DNA of 64,000 nt from a virus (IMGVR_UViG_3300034760_000060:1-64000); one strand, 5' to 3'; positions 16,781 through 24,125 are shown, numbered from the stretch's first letter. The notes: generated by a model not told the origin, from the letters alone. Numbers and translations are program-made.

Positions 16781-17131
16781 GGCACGACTGACGTGCGTGA
16801 GGCCTGCGCTATCTAGCGCGGCCGATGCCCAGGTATCACTTCAACGTGCTCTTGATTGGGTTTCGACTTCGCATGCCCGCTCTCCTTAAGTTGGTTAATC
16901 GGATTCAAGGCTTTCGGCCCTTGCACCGCCAAAGCCACCTCGCGGGTGGCAGTGGCGTTCTAGTCAACTTCGCGCTAATCAGGGTTGCCGCCCGAGAAGC
17001 GCAGCAGCTAGCCGTATTCAAGCTGGGTTGGTCGGTTAAACGCTGCCGCCATATCGTCATGGCTGTCGGCACACAGCACCGGAGAAATCCGGTATAGGCA
17101 TCGGCAAGCGGTAATTAGGATTGGGAGCATT
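16781..17131. other. Unassigned region with interrupted minus frame
   Basis: 351 bp between the HNH leader hairpin and the next gene. On the minus strand one frame from 17130 to 16813 reads like protein but contains four TAG stops and no TAA or TGA (see findings). The opposite strand is open from 16825 to 17097 (90 codons) in the exactly antiparallel codon phase, without a ribosome site and with weak third-position GC bias. I cannot assign a gene with confidence; a conserved RNA is an alternative. Confidence 0.4.
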
Positions 17132-17332
17132 TCAGTCGACGCGCGGCAGGCGCTCAAGTGCCGCTTCAGCTTCGGCGAGCGGTCCCGGCGACGGCCTGAG
17201 GAAAATCCTGATCGTCGCCAGCGCGCCTTTTAGGTAGCCGAAGCGATACTCGTCAGCAGGCGAAATCTCGTTGACGTATTCCATGAAGGAGGCCAGGGCG
17301 TCGTCGCCATTGCACCAAGCGCCGGCGCTCAT
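17132..17332 (-). CDS. Hypothetical protein
   Basis: 66 residues, acidic, helical (ALASFMEYVNEISPADEYRFG). The ATG overlaps the stop of the upstream gene (ATGA). No motif recognised. Confidence 0.55.
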   Translation of the reverse strand: MSAGAWCNGDDALASFMEYVNEISPADEYRFGYLKGALATIRIFLRPSPGPLAEAEAALERLPRVD

Positions 17333-17673
17333 GCCATTGCCCGGTCGTGTGCGGCGTGCTCGGCGCGGGCAGCGTCAGCAGATTCCCGGCGCAGTTCTTT
17401 GCTGGTCGGCAGCACGTCGTCACACCAGCAGGACATCGACAGCAGCAGATCGGCATCTGCACGCACGCTGATCGTGGTGCCGGGGACCGTGGCATCCGTG
17501 ACCTTGTAGCCGCCTTCTGTCAGGGAGCCGTGCAGGTCGAGCGTCAAGCCGGCGTGCTCGTACGAGGCCAGCTTGGTAGGGGCTGGGGCGACGTACTTGG
17601 CGAAGATCCAAGGCAAGGCACCGTTGTGCGCGTTGCCGACCGCTGCGATTGCGTCCAATTCTGCTTTACCCAT
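17329..17673 (-). CDS. Hypothetical early phage protein
   Basis: 114 residues, start at 17673 with AGGAG at good distance. Mixed alpha/beta composition; a centre with repeated Thr/Gly (VTDATVPGTTISVRAD) and a Cys pair (SMSCWCDD). No family recognised. Second gene after the leftward early promoter. Confidence 0.6.
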   Translation of the reverse strand: MGKAELDAIAAVGNAHNGALPWIFAKYVAPAPTKLASYEHAGLTLDLHGSLTEGGYKVTDATVPGTTISVRADADLLLSMSCWCDDVLPTSKELRRESADAARAEHAAHDRAMA

Positions 17674-17682
17674 TTCGCTCTC

Positions 17683-17838
17683 CTATCGTGCGCACTCGGC
17701 GCTTTTGTTGTCCCGGACCAGCTGCCACCCAAGTTCTCGTCTGATCACCTCTGGTGTTGGCGGCGGGGTGTTCTCCGCTTGCCTCTGCTTCATCCATTCC
17801 CTGACTTGCTGCGGCGAGGGGTGAGTGACCGGTGTCAT
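17683..17838 (-). CDS. Small first gene of leftward operon
   Basis: 51 residues: TPVTHPSPQQVREWMKQRQ then a Pro/Thr linker and RRELGWQLVRDN. AGGAG lies 7 bp before the ATG at 17838, and the start is 38 bp from the -10 box of the leftward promoter. First genes of such operons often regulate transcription (for example N-like antiterminators are small, basic and Arg-rich); this one is basic and its sequence alone does not identify it. Confidence 0.6.
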   Translation of the reverse strand: MTPVTHPSPQQVREWMKQRQAENTPPPTPEVIRRELGWQLVRDNKSAECAR

Positions 17839-17875
17839 GACGCGCTCCTGGTGGGTTGCTGCTGTCTATGGATGA

Positions 17876-17905
17876 AGTATAGGACAACTATACATTCAAT
17901 GTAAA
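17876..17905 (-). promoter_or_regulatory. Leftward early promoter (pL-like)
   Basis: On the minus strand -35 TTTACA (17905-17900), 18-bp spacer, -10 TATACT (17881-17876). It reads into the small gene at 17838 and the recombination-integration operon. Both boxes are covered by operator-like dyads, so it should be shut by the repressor in the lysogen. Confidence 0.75.
17877..17893. promoter_or_regulatory. Operator, GTATAG-N5-CTATAC
   Basis: Perfect dyad GTATAG (17877-17882), 5-bp centre, CTATAC (17888-17893), overlapping the -10 box of the leftward promoter. The same dyad with the same spacing overlaps the -10 box of the rightward promoter at 21319-21335. Confidence 0.75.
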
Positions 17906-17917
17906 GAGAAACTATAC
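17901..17917. promoter_or_regulatory. Second, degenerate operator
   Basis: GTAAAG-N5-CTATAC, one mismatch from the perfect operator, centred 24 bp away from it and overlapping the -35 box of the leftward promoter. Paired sites of different strength are usual for phage repressors. Confidence 0.6.
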
Positions 17918-18209
17918 ATTTTTTTCGGAACCGGGTAGAATGCTTCTGTCGGAGAAGTTTTTCGCGGTCGCGCTATGTGGTCAGAGTTGACGTGCAGTAC
18001 TGCGTGGTAAGCGTTGCAGTGGTTGTATAGAAGAAAGAAGAAGAAATACCGAAGGGAAACTCACACCACAAGACCGAAGGTCGCTGTAGTGAACGTAGTG
18101 AACGTGAAGTAGACAGTGTGATTGATTAGCTAAAGAACGAGCCGCCTTATATAGACACATAGCTTTAGCTACTACGCGTGCGAATACCACAAAACAGGGA
18201 TGCTAAACA
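17918..18209. other. Non-coding control region with repeats
   Basis: About 290 bp, AT-richer than the flanks. It contains a tandem 9-mer GTAGTGAAC at 18086-18103 and the inverted repeat TAGCTAAAG (18127-18135) / CTTTAGCTA (18163-18171) whose loop includes TTATATAG, a possible -10 region for the HNH gene that starts at 18210. A half operator GTATAG lies near 18016. No gene is visible. Confidence 0.5.
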
Positions 18210-18782
18210 ATGAATTTGCAAGAATATTTGCGCGATTTTAAGCGCTGGCCAGCGACACTTACTGCTGCCGAGTTCGCCGTTTCTGGCGTGCCAGACATGG
18301 GGCGTAAGTGGTTGAAGAAGTATCGATATCTTGAGGTCGAGGCGGATGCAATGCGAGCCGCCTTTGATGCAGAGAGCCAGGATGGTGGGAGGGTGATCAT
18401 TCGGTCGGGCAGGGTGCTATGGCGCACCACAGAAAAGCCAGTGTTCGCCAGGCCGAAAGCGTTGGATCAAGGCGGGCGTCCGAGGCCTGCGCGCCGCATC
18501 AAGGTCAGCAGCGAGAAGCTGACGCACGCGATCGTGAACGCCGACGCGTTTCTAGAGTCATTCGAATGGCGCCAGGCTCGCTTTGCAACACTACAGCGGT
18601 ATGGGCGCAAGTGCCAGTGCTGCGGTGCTACTCCAGCGTCTGGTGCGGTGATGCATGTGGATCACATTAAATCTCGCCGACGGTTTCCGGAGTTAGCGCT
18701 CGACCTCGAAAACCTCCAGATACTTTGCGATGCATGCAATCACGGCAAGTCGAATCAAACGGCGGATTTTCGATCTGAGTAG
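18210..18782 (+). CDS. HNH nuclease, free-standing
   Basis: 190 residues. The C-terminal third is a classical HNH module with zinc ligands: CQCCGA (135-140), MHVDHIKSRRRF with His149/Asp151/His152, ENLQILCDACNHGKSN with Asn168, Cys173, Cys176 and His178. The first 110 residues are basic and may position the nuclease on DNA. It is alone on the plus strand between the two early promoters, where lambda carries rex-type genes, so it may be expressed in the lysogen. Packaging-type HNH proteins lie near terminase, which this does not. Confidence 0.85.
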   Translation: MNLQEYLRDFKRWPATLTAAEFAVSGVPDMGRKWLKKYRYLEVEADAMRAAFDAESQDGGRVIIRSGRVLWRTTEKPVFARPKALDQGGRPRPARRIKVSSEKLTHAIVNADAFLESFEWRQARFATLQRYGRKCQCCGATPASGAVMHVDHIKSRRRFPELALDLENLQILCDACNHGKSNQTADFRSE

Positions 18783-18808
18783 CCCAGGGCGCGGAGCTGA
18801 GACGGTAG

Positions 18809-18830
18809 AGCCCGCACGCTGCGGGCTTTA
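18809..18830 (+). terminator. Terminator-like hairpin
   Basis: AGCCCGCA (18809-18816) pairs with TGCGGGCT (18820-18827), followed by a short TTA. It lies between the convergent HNH gene and the membrane-protein gene at 18846. Confidence 0.55.
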
Positions 18831-18845
18831 CATGGCGCGGACGGA

Positions 18846-19082
18846 TCAGGGGAAGTAGGACTTGATCAGCGGCAGAAGCTGGGCCAGGAAAACGGCCGTA
18901 ACGACCCACATGAGAATTGACGATTTCGCCTCGGCTACCGACGCCTTGACGTCTGCAATGGCCGCCTTGCACTCAGCGATATCTGCCCTGGTGGCGCCAT
19001 TGGCCTTGATCACCGCAACATCGACCTTGATGGCAGAGAGATCAGCTTCCAGTTTAACGACGCGGGCTTCCATGTGGTCCAT
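18846..19082 (-). CDS. Coiled-coil protein with C-terminal membrane anchor
   Basis: 78 residues: an N-terminal heptad region (ARVVKLEADLSAIKVDVAVI, then CKAAIADVKASVAEAK) and one C-terminal membrane helix (ILMWVVTAVFLAQLLPLI). The layout resembles XhlA-type hemolysin/holin-associated proteins and some superinfection-exclusion proteins. GGGAG precedes the ATG. It is in the immunity region, so lysogenic expression is plausible. Confidence 0.65.
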   Translation of the reverse strand: MDHMEARVVKLEADLSAIKVDVAVIKANGATRADIAECKAAIADVKASVAEAKSSILMWVVTAVFLAQLLPLIKSYFP

Positions 19083-19163
19083 CTTCTACGCTCCCGAAAA
19101 GGTTGTCAACCAAGCTATGCAATGGTCAACGATCCCTCTCCAGGGATTTTGATTCGGCGCAAA

Positions 19164-19688
19164 TTACTGTTCGGTGTTAGCAGACTCGGTCGCCGGTACT
19201 TTCTTTTGCAAGGGCGTGCAATCGGCCTTTGACTCCGGGAATTTTCGCTTCTGGACATCCATCGCCATCATCATGGCGGCTCCGCACTTTTCCATCTCAC
19301 TCACCTGGCGCTGCATTAATATCAATTTCGTACGCGAATTGCGCTCGTCAACAATCGATTTTTCAGAAATATCTTGATAGGATTTGAGCCCCACTTGATA
19401 GCTGCACGATGCGGAGGCTAACTCGTGCTGGTTCATGGAGTTAAGTTCGGCAAACTCGTGAGGCTTGCACATGAAGGCGCGGAGATTAAGCGTGACCGGT
19501 TTTTGCTGCGCGGGTTGAGGGGATGCAGGGGGCGGTGAGGATGTGAGGCGATCAAGGGCACTCAAGCATTGAGTGCGTTTCGGGACCGCCTTCATCGCTA
19601 CGCATGCCTCTTTGATCAGATCAATATCTGACGCATGAGTTTGCGCGCAGACAACAAGTGCTACGAAAGGCAAAAAGAATTTTAGCAT
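19164..19688 (-). CDS. Secreted protein of unknown function
   Basis: 174 residues with a clear Sec signal peptide (KFFLPFVALVVCAQTHA, cleavage after residue 19 or so, before SDID). The mature part has six Cys (EACV, TQCL, FMCK, ASCSY, EKCG, ADCT), enough for three disulfides, a Pro-rich linker and a helical Lys/Glu/Met-rich middle. Such exported proteins in a prophage immunity region are typical lysogenic-conversion genes. No family recognised. It is AT-richer than the late genes. Confidence 0.7.
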   Translation of the reverse strand: MLKFFLPFVALVVCAQTHASDIDLIKEACVAMKAVPKRTQCLSALDRLTSSPPPASPQPAQQKPVTLNLRAFMCKPHEFAELNSMNQHELASASCSYQVGLKSYQDISEKSIVDERNSRTKLILMQRQVSEMEKCGAAMMMAMDVQKRKFPESKADCTPLQKKVPATESANTEQ

Positions 19689-19866
19689 TGGATTTCTGCG
19701 TTAGAAGCTAGTTGAAATTGCAATTTATTCACATGCATGAAGCATGCACGCGTCGAATTACGCTCGGTGCGCCCCGCCACGCTCATATGGCACTGCTTCG
19801 ATAGTTCGCGGGGCCGTGAAGTCGAATCATACAGAGCGTGATCGCTAGAAGACTCTCAAATTGTAA

Positions 19867-20094
19867 CTAGGCAAGTGAATCAAGCACCGTTTGCAGCATT
19901 GCTTTGATCTCGCTGAGTTCGGCCGGCACATGGTCGGGCGCTCCAGCTCGTAGCCGGACAAGAATTTCCGTATTCATGGAGTGTCCATTGCGCTCGGCTT
20001 CGGCTCGAATCTCAGCGTGAAGGTCAGGCGGCAGACGCAAAGCTGTCTTGATGAACTCGGCTTGTGTTGTTTTTTTGAAGGGCGGTGTCGTCAT
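19867..20094 (-). CDS. Arc-like ribbon-helix-helix DNA-binding protein
   Basis: 75 residues. EFIKTALRLPPDLHAEIRAEA gives the beta strand and first helix of the Arc/MetJ fold, and NGHSMNTEILVRLRAG the second helix, as in phage P22 Arc. The short C-terminal helix (SEIKAMLQTVLDSLA) may oligomerise it. It would bind operator DNA as a dimer or tetramer. A promoter-like sequence lies about 220 bp upstream. Confidence 0.85.
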   Translation of the reverse strand: MTTPPFKKTTQAEFIKTALRLPPDLHAEIRAEAERNGHSMNTEILVRLRAGAPDHVPAELSEIKAMLQTVLDSLA

Positions 20095-20566
20095 CGCCCC
20101 ATTTTTTCACAGGCTTAAACGCTGTAGTTGTAACCGCCTTCACCAATGGAGGCACTACAAGCCATACATGTCTTTTCGTAAGGGCAATCTTTCGTAATTT
20201 CAGGCAGAATAAAATTCTGAAATGAAAATCATCCCAGAACTACTGATGGTATGCGTGAGATTCGGCAATATTGCTCAGCGCACGCCCGCTTCGCAGAATG
20301 AAAACTCACGGATATACACTATATTTTTGGTACTGGCAAGATCAAAAAAAGGCTGCTAGAATTAGAAAATTAGATAACAAAAATTGCCTTGCGTCATCTA
20401 CATGGTGGGCTTAATCTTAAGTTGCGCCCCAAGCCATGTCGCTGACACTCTCGGACCCTAGCACCCGCTCCGAGATGTCAAATTTCAAACCGCCAGATGT
20501 GTTGCGGGTAGGATAACTAGAAGTTTTCAGTCTACTCGCGCCCAATCAATGCTCGGAAGAAATTTA
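20095..20566. other. AT-rich non-coding region
   Basis: 472 bp without a convincing gene, clearly AT-richer than the rest (for example around 20310-20390). It contains one good minus-strand promoter (20311-20339). The base composition unlike its neighbours suggests recent transfer with the adjoining regulatory genes. Confidence 0.6.
20311..20339 (-). promoter_or_regulatory. Putative minus-strand promoter
   Basis: TTGCCA (20339-20334), 17-bp spacer, TATATC (20316-20311) on the minus strand, reading toward the Arc-like gene with a leader of about 210 nt. Confidence 0.45.
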
Positions 20567-20737
20567 ATGCATAGCTCAGAAAAGATGGAAGCGCTCACAG
20601 CAAGTGAGCGGATTTTGGTCGAGAACTATCGCCACATCAGGGCGGACAAGCGTGAGATGTTTATTGACATGTCACGAAGCTATCGCCGCAACTACCCCGT
20701 GGAGTCGCCCCGGCTACAGCTTGTTCCTTCGAAATAG
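20567..20737 (+). CDS. Small helical protein near repressor
   Basis: 56 residues from the ATG at 20567, which has GGAAG about 8 bp upstream. HSSEKMEALTASERILVENY then DKREMFIDMSRSYRR: two helices, charged, no known fold. It converges on the repressor gene and overlaps its 3' end by 24 bp. Small genes beside repressors may modulate it; nothing here proves that. Confidence 0.5.
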   Translation: MHSSEKMEALTASERILVENYRHIRADKREMFIDMSRSYRRNYPVESPRLQLVPSK

Positions 20738-21262
20738 AAGGCTTCCAATGTTTTGGGCGGCAGGAAGTAGGTTCGCTTGATCGATTAGGGTGGCACGGTC
20801 AGCGCCTTCTGATTCTCGGTATATCGCGATAAGAGTAGCTTCAGTCTCATCTAGGCGGTCAAGCCAAGTCAAAGCGTGCCTTGCGCCAATGTGCTGCTCA
20901 GCGTCGACTTCAGCTTCCGGACTTTTGATGGTCATGGTTAAGCGCGGAGGAGATGGCGCCACTTTCGCCGCCTCGTTTAAGCCTGAGGGAGCCAGTTCCA
21001 CTTTCGCCGCTTGTCCGCCCCTCCCAGCGAGATCAGCAAGCACGTCATCCGGCAAGCCCTTGCCTGTTATTTTGACAATTCCAACAATCTGCTGAAGGCT
21101 CGGCTCGTGCTTTTCGGTTTCCCAATGGGAAATGTTGGCTCTGCTGTTGCCACGCGACTCCCCTAACTCCAGCGCGAGCTTCGTACCCAGCTCGGCACCG
21201 GAGAGGTCGGCCTCCGTTCGGGCCTCCCTGATCCACTTCGCAATTTTTTCTTTTAGCTTCAT
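20714..21262 (-). CDS. CI-like repressor without peptidase domain
   Basis: 182 residues from the ATG at 21262. An XRE-type helix-turn-helix covers about residues 5-65 (KIAKWIREARTEADLSGAEL, then SRANISHWETEKHEPSLQQI). The C-terminal part (ARHALTWLDRLDETEATLIA and on) is helical and lacks the Ser/Lys LexA-type peptidase of lambda CI, so RecA-triggered self-cleavage is not expected. Divergent from the Cro-like gene across a perfect operator, which marks it as the lysogenic repressor. The ribosome site is weak, as often seen for repressors. Confidence 0.8.
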   Translation of the reverse strand: MKLKEKIAKWIREARTEADLSGAELGTKLALELGESRGNSRANISHWETEKHEPSLQQIVGIVKITGKGLPDDVLADLAGRGGQAAKVELAPSGLNEAAKVAPSPPRLTMTIKSPEAEVDAEQHIGARHALTWLDRLDETEATLIAIYRESEGADRATLIDQANLLPAAQNIGSLLFRRNKL

Positions 21263-21307
21263 AGCCGGATCGTATAGCCAATCTGAACAAAATTGGGGTA
21301 GAAAAAC

Positions 21308-21336
21308 TTGACATCTATGTATAGAGTTCCTATACT
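21308..21336 (+). promoter_or_regulatory. Rightward early promoter (pR-like)
   Basis: Perfect -35 TTGACA (21308-21313), 17-bp spacer, -10 TATACT (21331-21336). Transcription would start near 21343, 24 nt before the Cro-like start codon. Confidence 0.9.
21319..21335. promoter_or_regulatory. Operator, GTATAG-N5-CTATAC
   Basis: Perfect dyad overlapping the -10 box of the rightward promoter, identical in half-sites and spacing to the one at 17877-17893. A further half-site GTATAG is at about 21270 in the repressor leader. Confidence 0.8.
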
Positions 21337-21366
21337 TAGGCAAGTTCAACAAATTACGGCCTAAAA

Positions 21367-21633
21367 ATGACCCCCGAAGAAGCCCTTGATAAAGCAGTTT
21401 CCTACGTTGGAACCGTGCAGAACATGGCAGATCACCTCGGTGTAACCAAGGGGGCCATCAGCCAGTGGAAGCAAGAAGGCCGCCGCATCCCTGCGGAGCA
21501 CTGCCCAGCAATCGAGCGGCTTACTGCCCGAGGCGTCCGCTGCGAGCAAATGCGCCCGGATGTCGACTGGGAGTATCTGCGCCTTGTCGTCGCCGCCAAG
21601 CCGCCTCGAAGTCGCGCAAGCCCACCACCCTGA
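21367..21633 (+). CDS. YdaS/Cro-like regulator
   Basis: 88 residues of the YdaS family: ALDKAVSYVGTVQNMADHLG then VTKGAISQWKQEGRRIPAEH (helix-turn-helix), followed by the family tail CPAIERLTARGVRCEQMRPD and VDWEYLR. In lambdoid prophages it takes the place of Cro, the first gene of the rightward operon. It lies directly behind the operator-controlled promoter; the Shine-Dalgarno site is poor. The C-terminus is a short Pro/Ser tail. Confidence 0.88.
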   Translation: MTPEEALDKAVSYVGTVQNMADHLGVTKGAISQWKQEGRRIPAEHCPAIERLTARGVRCEQMRPDVDWEYLRLVVAAKPPRSRASPPP

Positions 21634-21690
21634 CACATCGCCGCCCCGGCTCGTTGACCAATCTCAAAGCACGCTAACCCAGGACTCGCC

Positions 21691-21963
21691 ATGAACACCA
21701 CTTCGCAAGACGCAGCACTCTCGAAAAAGGCTCTCAGCCTCGCAATTCTGGCCGAGCTGCGCAAGCACACCGATCTGCTGACCACGCTTTGCCGTCATCA
21801 GGATGACGCCGCGACTCTGGCTGACGGTGCGATGAGGTTTGCGCCTAACCGCACTGCCTCGCCTATGCCGCGTCGGGAGCGCCAGAAGCGCCAGGAAGTA
21901 GGGGTTTATGACCCTGTTCTTGGGGTGATTCTTCCTCCGCAAGCAAATCCTGAAGTTGCTTGA
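21691..21963 (+). CDS. Hypothetical early protein
   Basis: 90 residues, AGGA before the ATG. A helical first half (KKALSLAILAELRKHTDLLT) and a basic Arg-rich middle (PMPRRERQKRQEVG) may bind nucleic acid. This is the position of cII in lambda, but no CII helix-turn-helix is seen. Its last 101 bp overlap the minus-strand gene 21863-22129. Confidence 0.55.
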   Translation: MNTTSQDAALSKKALSLAILAELRKHTDLLTTLCRHQDDAATLADGAMRFAPNRTASPMPRRERQKRQEVGVYDPVLGVILPPQANPEVA

Positions 21964-22129
21964 TCGCCGTCTTAATCGGTGTCTGTCGCAACTGCTTTGC
22001 AGTGAGAGGGTCGCGATTCTCGATTGGGATTTTTACGTCGACTTTTATGTTGATCCAGCCGAAATCGTATGTCGCCTCGAATTCGGTCATATCGCCGAAC
22101 TTTAGATGGAGCGTTTGTTTGCAAGTCAT
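21863..22129 (-). CDS. Antisense-oriented hypothetical gene
   Basis: 88 residues from the ATG at 22129 with AAAGG upstream. The first half is strand-rich (HLKFGDMTEFEATYDFGWIN), then a basic helix (RQTPIKTAIKQLQDLLAEE). It runs against the rightward operon and overlaps the 3' end of 21691-21963; both frames look protein-like. No family recognised. Confidence 0.5.
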   Translation of the reverse strand: MTCKQTLHLKFGDMTEFEATYDFGWINIKVDVKIPIENRDPLTAKQLRQTPIKTAIKQLQDLLAEEESPQEQGHKPLLPGASGAPDAA

Positions 22130-22257
22130 GGGGGTTGCCTTTCGTGTTGATTGTTTTTTTGGAATTAACAAAGTAACACGTTTGGCAATGCCCGCCCATT
22201 TTGAAACCGTAGTCCCGCCACCTTTTCCGTGTAGTCCGATATATAGGAGCAATACCA

Positions 22258-22521
22258 ATGTCGCAACCAGCTAAAAACATCCCCGTCAAGTGGTACGCCA
22301 CAGCAGATTCATTCGAGGCGCACCGCAACAAATGCGCAGCGCTCGGCATCTCGCAGAGCCAGGCGCTCAACCAGGCCGCGCACCAGTGGATGCGAGAACC
22401 GCATATTACCCGGCTGCCAGGTCGCCACGATAGGGCCACTCTGGTCCCAGTCCGGGCCCGCCGCGCCACGGACTCGCGCAGGCACCGAGGCGGCGCGCCG
22501 ATGCCCCGGATGTCGGTTTAA
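22258..22521 (+). CDS. Hypothetical small basic protein
   Basis: 87 residues with a good AGGAG site. The first 50 residues (ADSFEAHRNKCAALGISQSQ and ALNQAAHQWM) could be a ribbon-helix-helix-like dimer unit; the last 35 are Arg-rich and disordered. Function unknown. Confidence 0.55.
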   Translation: MSQPAKNIPVKWYATADSFEAHRNKCAALGISQSQALNQAAHQWMREPHITRLPGRHDRATLVPVRARRATDSRRHRGGAPMPRMSV

Positions 22522-22574
22522 AGGCTTCCGCGTGCTGGGCCAGTAAGAACAGACGGAGAAATGAGGGGGGCTTT

Positions 22575-22787
22575 ATGCAGAAAACCAACGTGGGCGCAAC
22601 GCCGGAAGAGCAGATCGTCCACTACGCAATCGAATTCATTGGAGCGCGTGACGCTCACAAGCGCGCAGCACCAAGCCAGAAGGACGCAGCCAGGGACGCC
22701 AAGCACGAAAAGGAGCGCGCCCTGGACAAGGCAGTTAGAGCTTTGCCCAGGGCGACAGTCAAAACGCCTCCCACAGATACACGATAA
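22575..22787 (+). CDS. Hypothetical small helical protein
   Basis: 70 residues, strongly helical and charged (EEQIVHYAIEFIGARDAHKR, then QKDAARDAKHEKERALDKA). Preceded by a G-rich site. No family recognised. Confidence 0.5.
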   Translation: MQKTNVGATPEEQIVHYAIEFIGARDAHKRAAPSQKDAARDAKHEKERALDKAVRALPRATVKTPPTDTR

Positions 22788-22836
22788 CCCGCAGGAAATC
22801 CGCAGGACTGATGCACCACAACGAGGGAGTTGAGAA

Positions 22837-23085
22837 ATGTCAGCAAAAGAAGAAGTCAAGTACGACCCGAACGGCCTGCTTAACGCCCTGATCAGCAGGC
22901 ACGGGCTCAAGAACGACGCCGCCCTGGCGCGCTTCATCGACGTCGCGCCGCCAGTAATTAGCAAGATGAGGCACCACACCCTGCCGCTGGGCGATTCGTT
23001 CGTCGTGCGCTGCCAGGAGATTGGCAAGATGACGCTGGCGGAAGTTCGCGCGTTCGTGCCTTCGCCGTACGTGGGTGCCGCATGA
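22837..23085 (+). CDS. Small helix-turn-helix protein
   Basis: 82 residues. LLNALISRHGLKNDAALARF then IDVAPPVISKMRHHTLPLGD form a Cro/CI-like helix-turn-helix, followed by LTLAE-like C-terminal helices (IGKMTLAEVRAF). This type is common in Burkholderiales as a stand-alone small regulator. GAGGGAG precedes the ATG; the stop overlaps the next start. Confidence 0.75.
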   Translation: MSAKEEVKYDPNGLLNALISRHGLKNDAALARFIDVAPPVISKMRHHTLPLGDSFVVRCQEIGKMTLAEVRAFVPSPYVGAA

Positions 23086-23297
23086 CGACCGCCATCACCA
23101 TCGGCCTTGCTGCCGCGCTGTGCAGCGCCTGTCAGCCGCATATCCCGAAAGTCGAATACGCGTGCACTGCGGCTCAGCGCGAGGCTGCGCAAGTTGAAGC
23201 TAGCCGTGAGATCGATGTCGTCGGCGCATCTGACGGATGGACGCGCGGCGCTATCTACGACGCTGCGCTTGCGCGGAATTGCGTGGTGAAGTCATGA
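23082..23297 (+). CDS. Small possibly exported protein
   Basis: 71 residues. The first 18 residues are hydrophobic and end in CSAC, close to but not matching a lipobox. Further Cys at 28 and 67 could pair. ATGA overlaps at both ends. Function unknown. Confidence 0.5.
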   Translation: MTTAITIGLAAALCSACQPHIPKVEYACTAAQREAAQVEASREIDVVGASDGWTRGAIYDAALARNCVVKS

Positions 23298-23590
23298 CCG
23301 CGCCGCTGATCAAGTACCGCACCGGCTGGCTCGGTGATGCGATCGAAAAGGTTGAGTGCACCCGCGAGACCGACAAGTGCGTGTACCTGGCTGGTCGCGG
23401 GAAAAAGGTTGAGCGTCGCGAAGCGAAGCGCGCTGAATTTGCGCAATACCACGATAGCTGGTCCGACGCTCGGGAGTATTTGCGAGCCAACGCGGAGGAA
23501 AAGCGTGACGATGCCGCCACTGCACTGAAGCAGGCCGAAGCGAAGCTGGCGGCCCTTATCGCCATGAAGCAGCCGCGAGGTGTCGCATGA
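23294..23590 (+). CDS. Hypothetical phage protein
   Basis: 98 residues from the ATG at 23294, which overlaps the previous stop. N-terminal strands with a Cys (AIEKVECTRETDKCVYLAG), then a long charged helix (DDAATALKQAEAKLAALIA). The pattern is familiar from uncharacterised phage early proteins. Confidence 0.6.
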   Translation: MTAPLIKYRTGWLGDAIEKVECTRETDKCVYLAGRGKKVERREAKRAEFAQYHDSWSDAREYLRANAEEKRDDAATALKQAEAKLAALIAMKQPRGVA

Positions 23591-23862
23591 GCGCCCAACC
23601 AGTGACCGGCGACCTGCGTGTCTGGCACGCCCCGCAAGTTCCTGGGAAGCCGTTCCATGTTCGCGTCGCCAGCATCGGCGACGCAAAGCTGGTGCTGAGT
23701 GCGCTCGCCGACTATGACCTGTTCCAGTTGGCGAACAACATCAAACCGGATTACTGCAACGCGGCCGGCCTGGAAGTCTTCGACGACGGCGAGTGGTGCG
23801 AGTGGACCAGTGATGACGGCTATTCAATTGATGAAGTCGATGCCGAAGGAGTTCACGCATGA
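23587..23862 (+). CDS. Conserved hypothetical phage protein
   Basis: 91 residues. The text WHAPQVPGKPFHVRVASIGD, LADYDLFQLANNIKPDYCNA and GEWCEWTSDDG matches a protein often found in early regions of Burkholderiales phages, with no known function. Coupled by ATGA on both sides. Confidence 0.7.
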   Translation: MSAQPVTGDLRVWHAPQVPGKPFHVRVASIGDAKLVLSALADYDLFQLANNIKPDYCNAAGLEVFDDGEWCEWTSDDGYSIDEVDAEGVHA

Positions 23863-24125
23863 GCGCCCAATCCAAAGCCAAGGCCGCGCAGGGCTATGAC
23901 CCGAAGCCAGAGCCGAATCGGTGCGCCACGTGCGGGCACTTCAAGTCCGATTTCGTCCTGCCTGAATGGATGATCAAGTCCAACAGTGTAAAGGCGCGGT
24001 GGTCAGCGCCGCTTTACACGCTGGAGAACGACGCGGTCGAGAAGAACGCTCGTTGTGGGCTCGGCGGCTTTGCGGTCAAGAAGACGGCGGTTTGCAATTA
24101 CTACATCAATCCGGTGTCGGCATGA
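23859..24125 (+). CDS. Hypothetical zinc-binding phage protein
   Basis: 88 residues with RCATCGHF near residue 22, a single Cys in ARCGLGGFAVKK and a last in AVCNYY, giving four potential zinc ligands. Conserved in form in related phages, function unknown. ATGA-coupled. Confidence 0.65.
   Translation: MSAQSKAKAAQGYDPKPEPNRCATCGHFKSDFVLPEWMIKSNSVKARWSAPLYTLENDAVEKNARCGLGGFAVKKTAVCNYYINPVSA

Noticed and set aside
16825-17097. 90-codon plus-strand gene
   Set aside because: Open frame but no ribosome site, weak codon bias, and antiparallel to the other candidate frame; left as part of an unassigned region.
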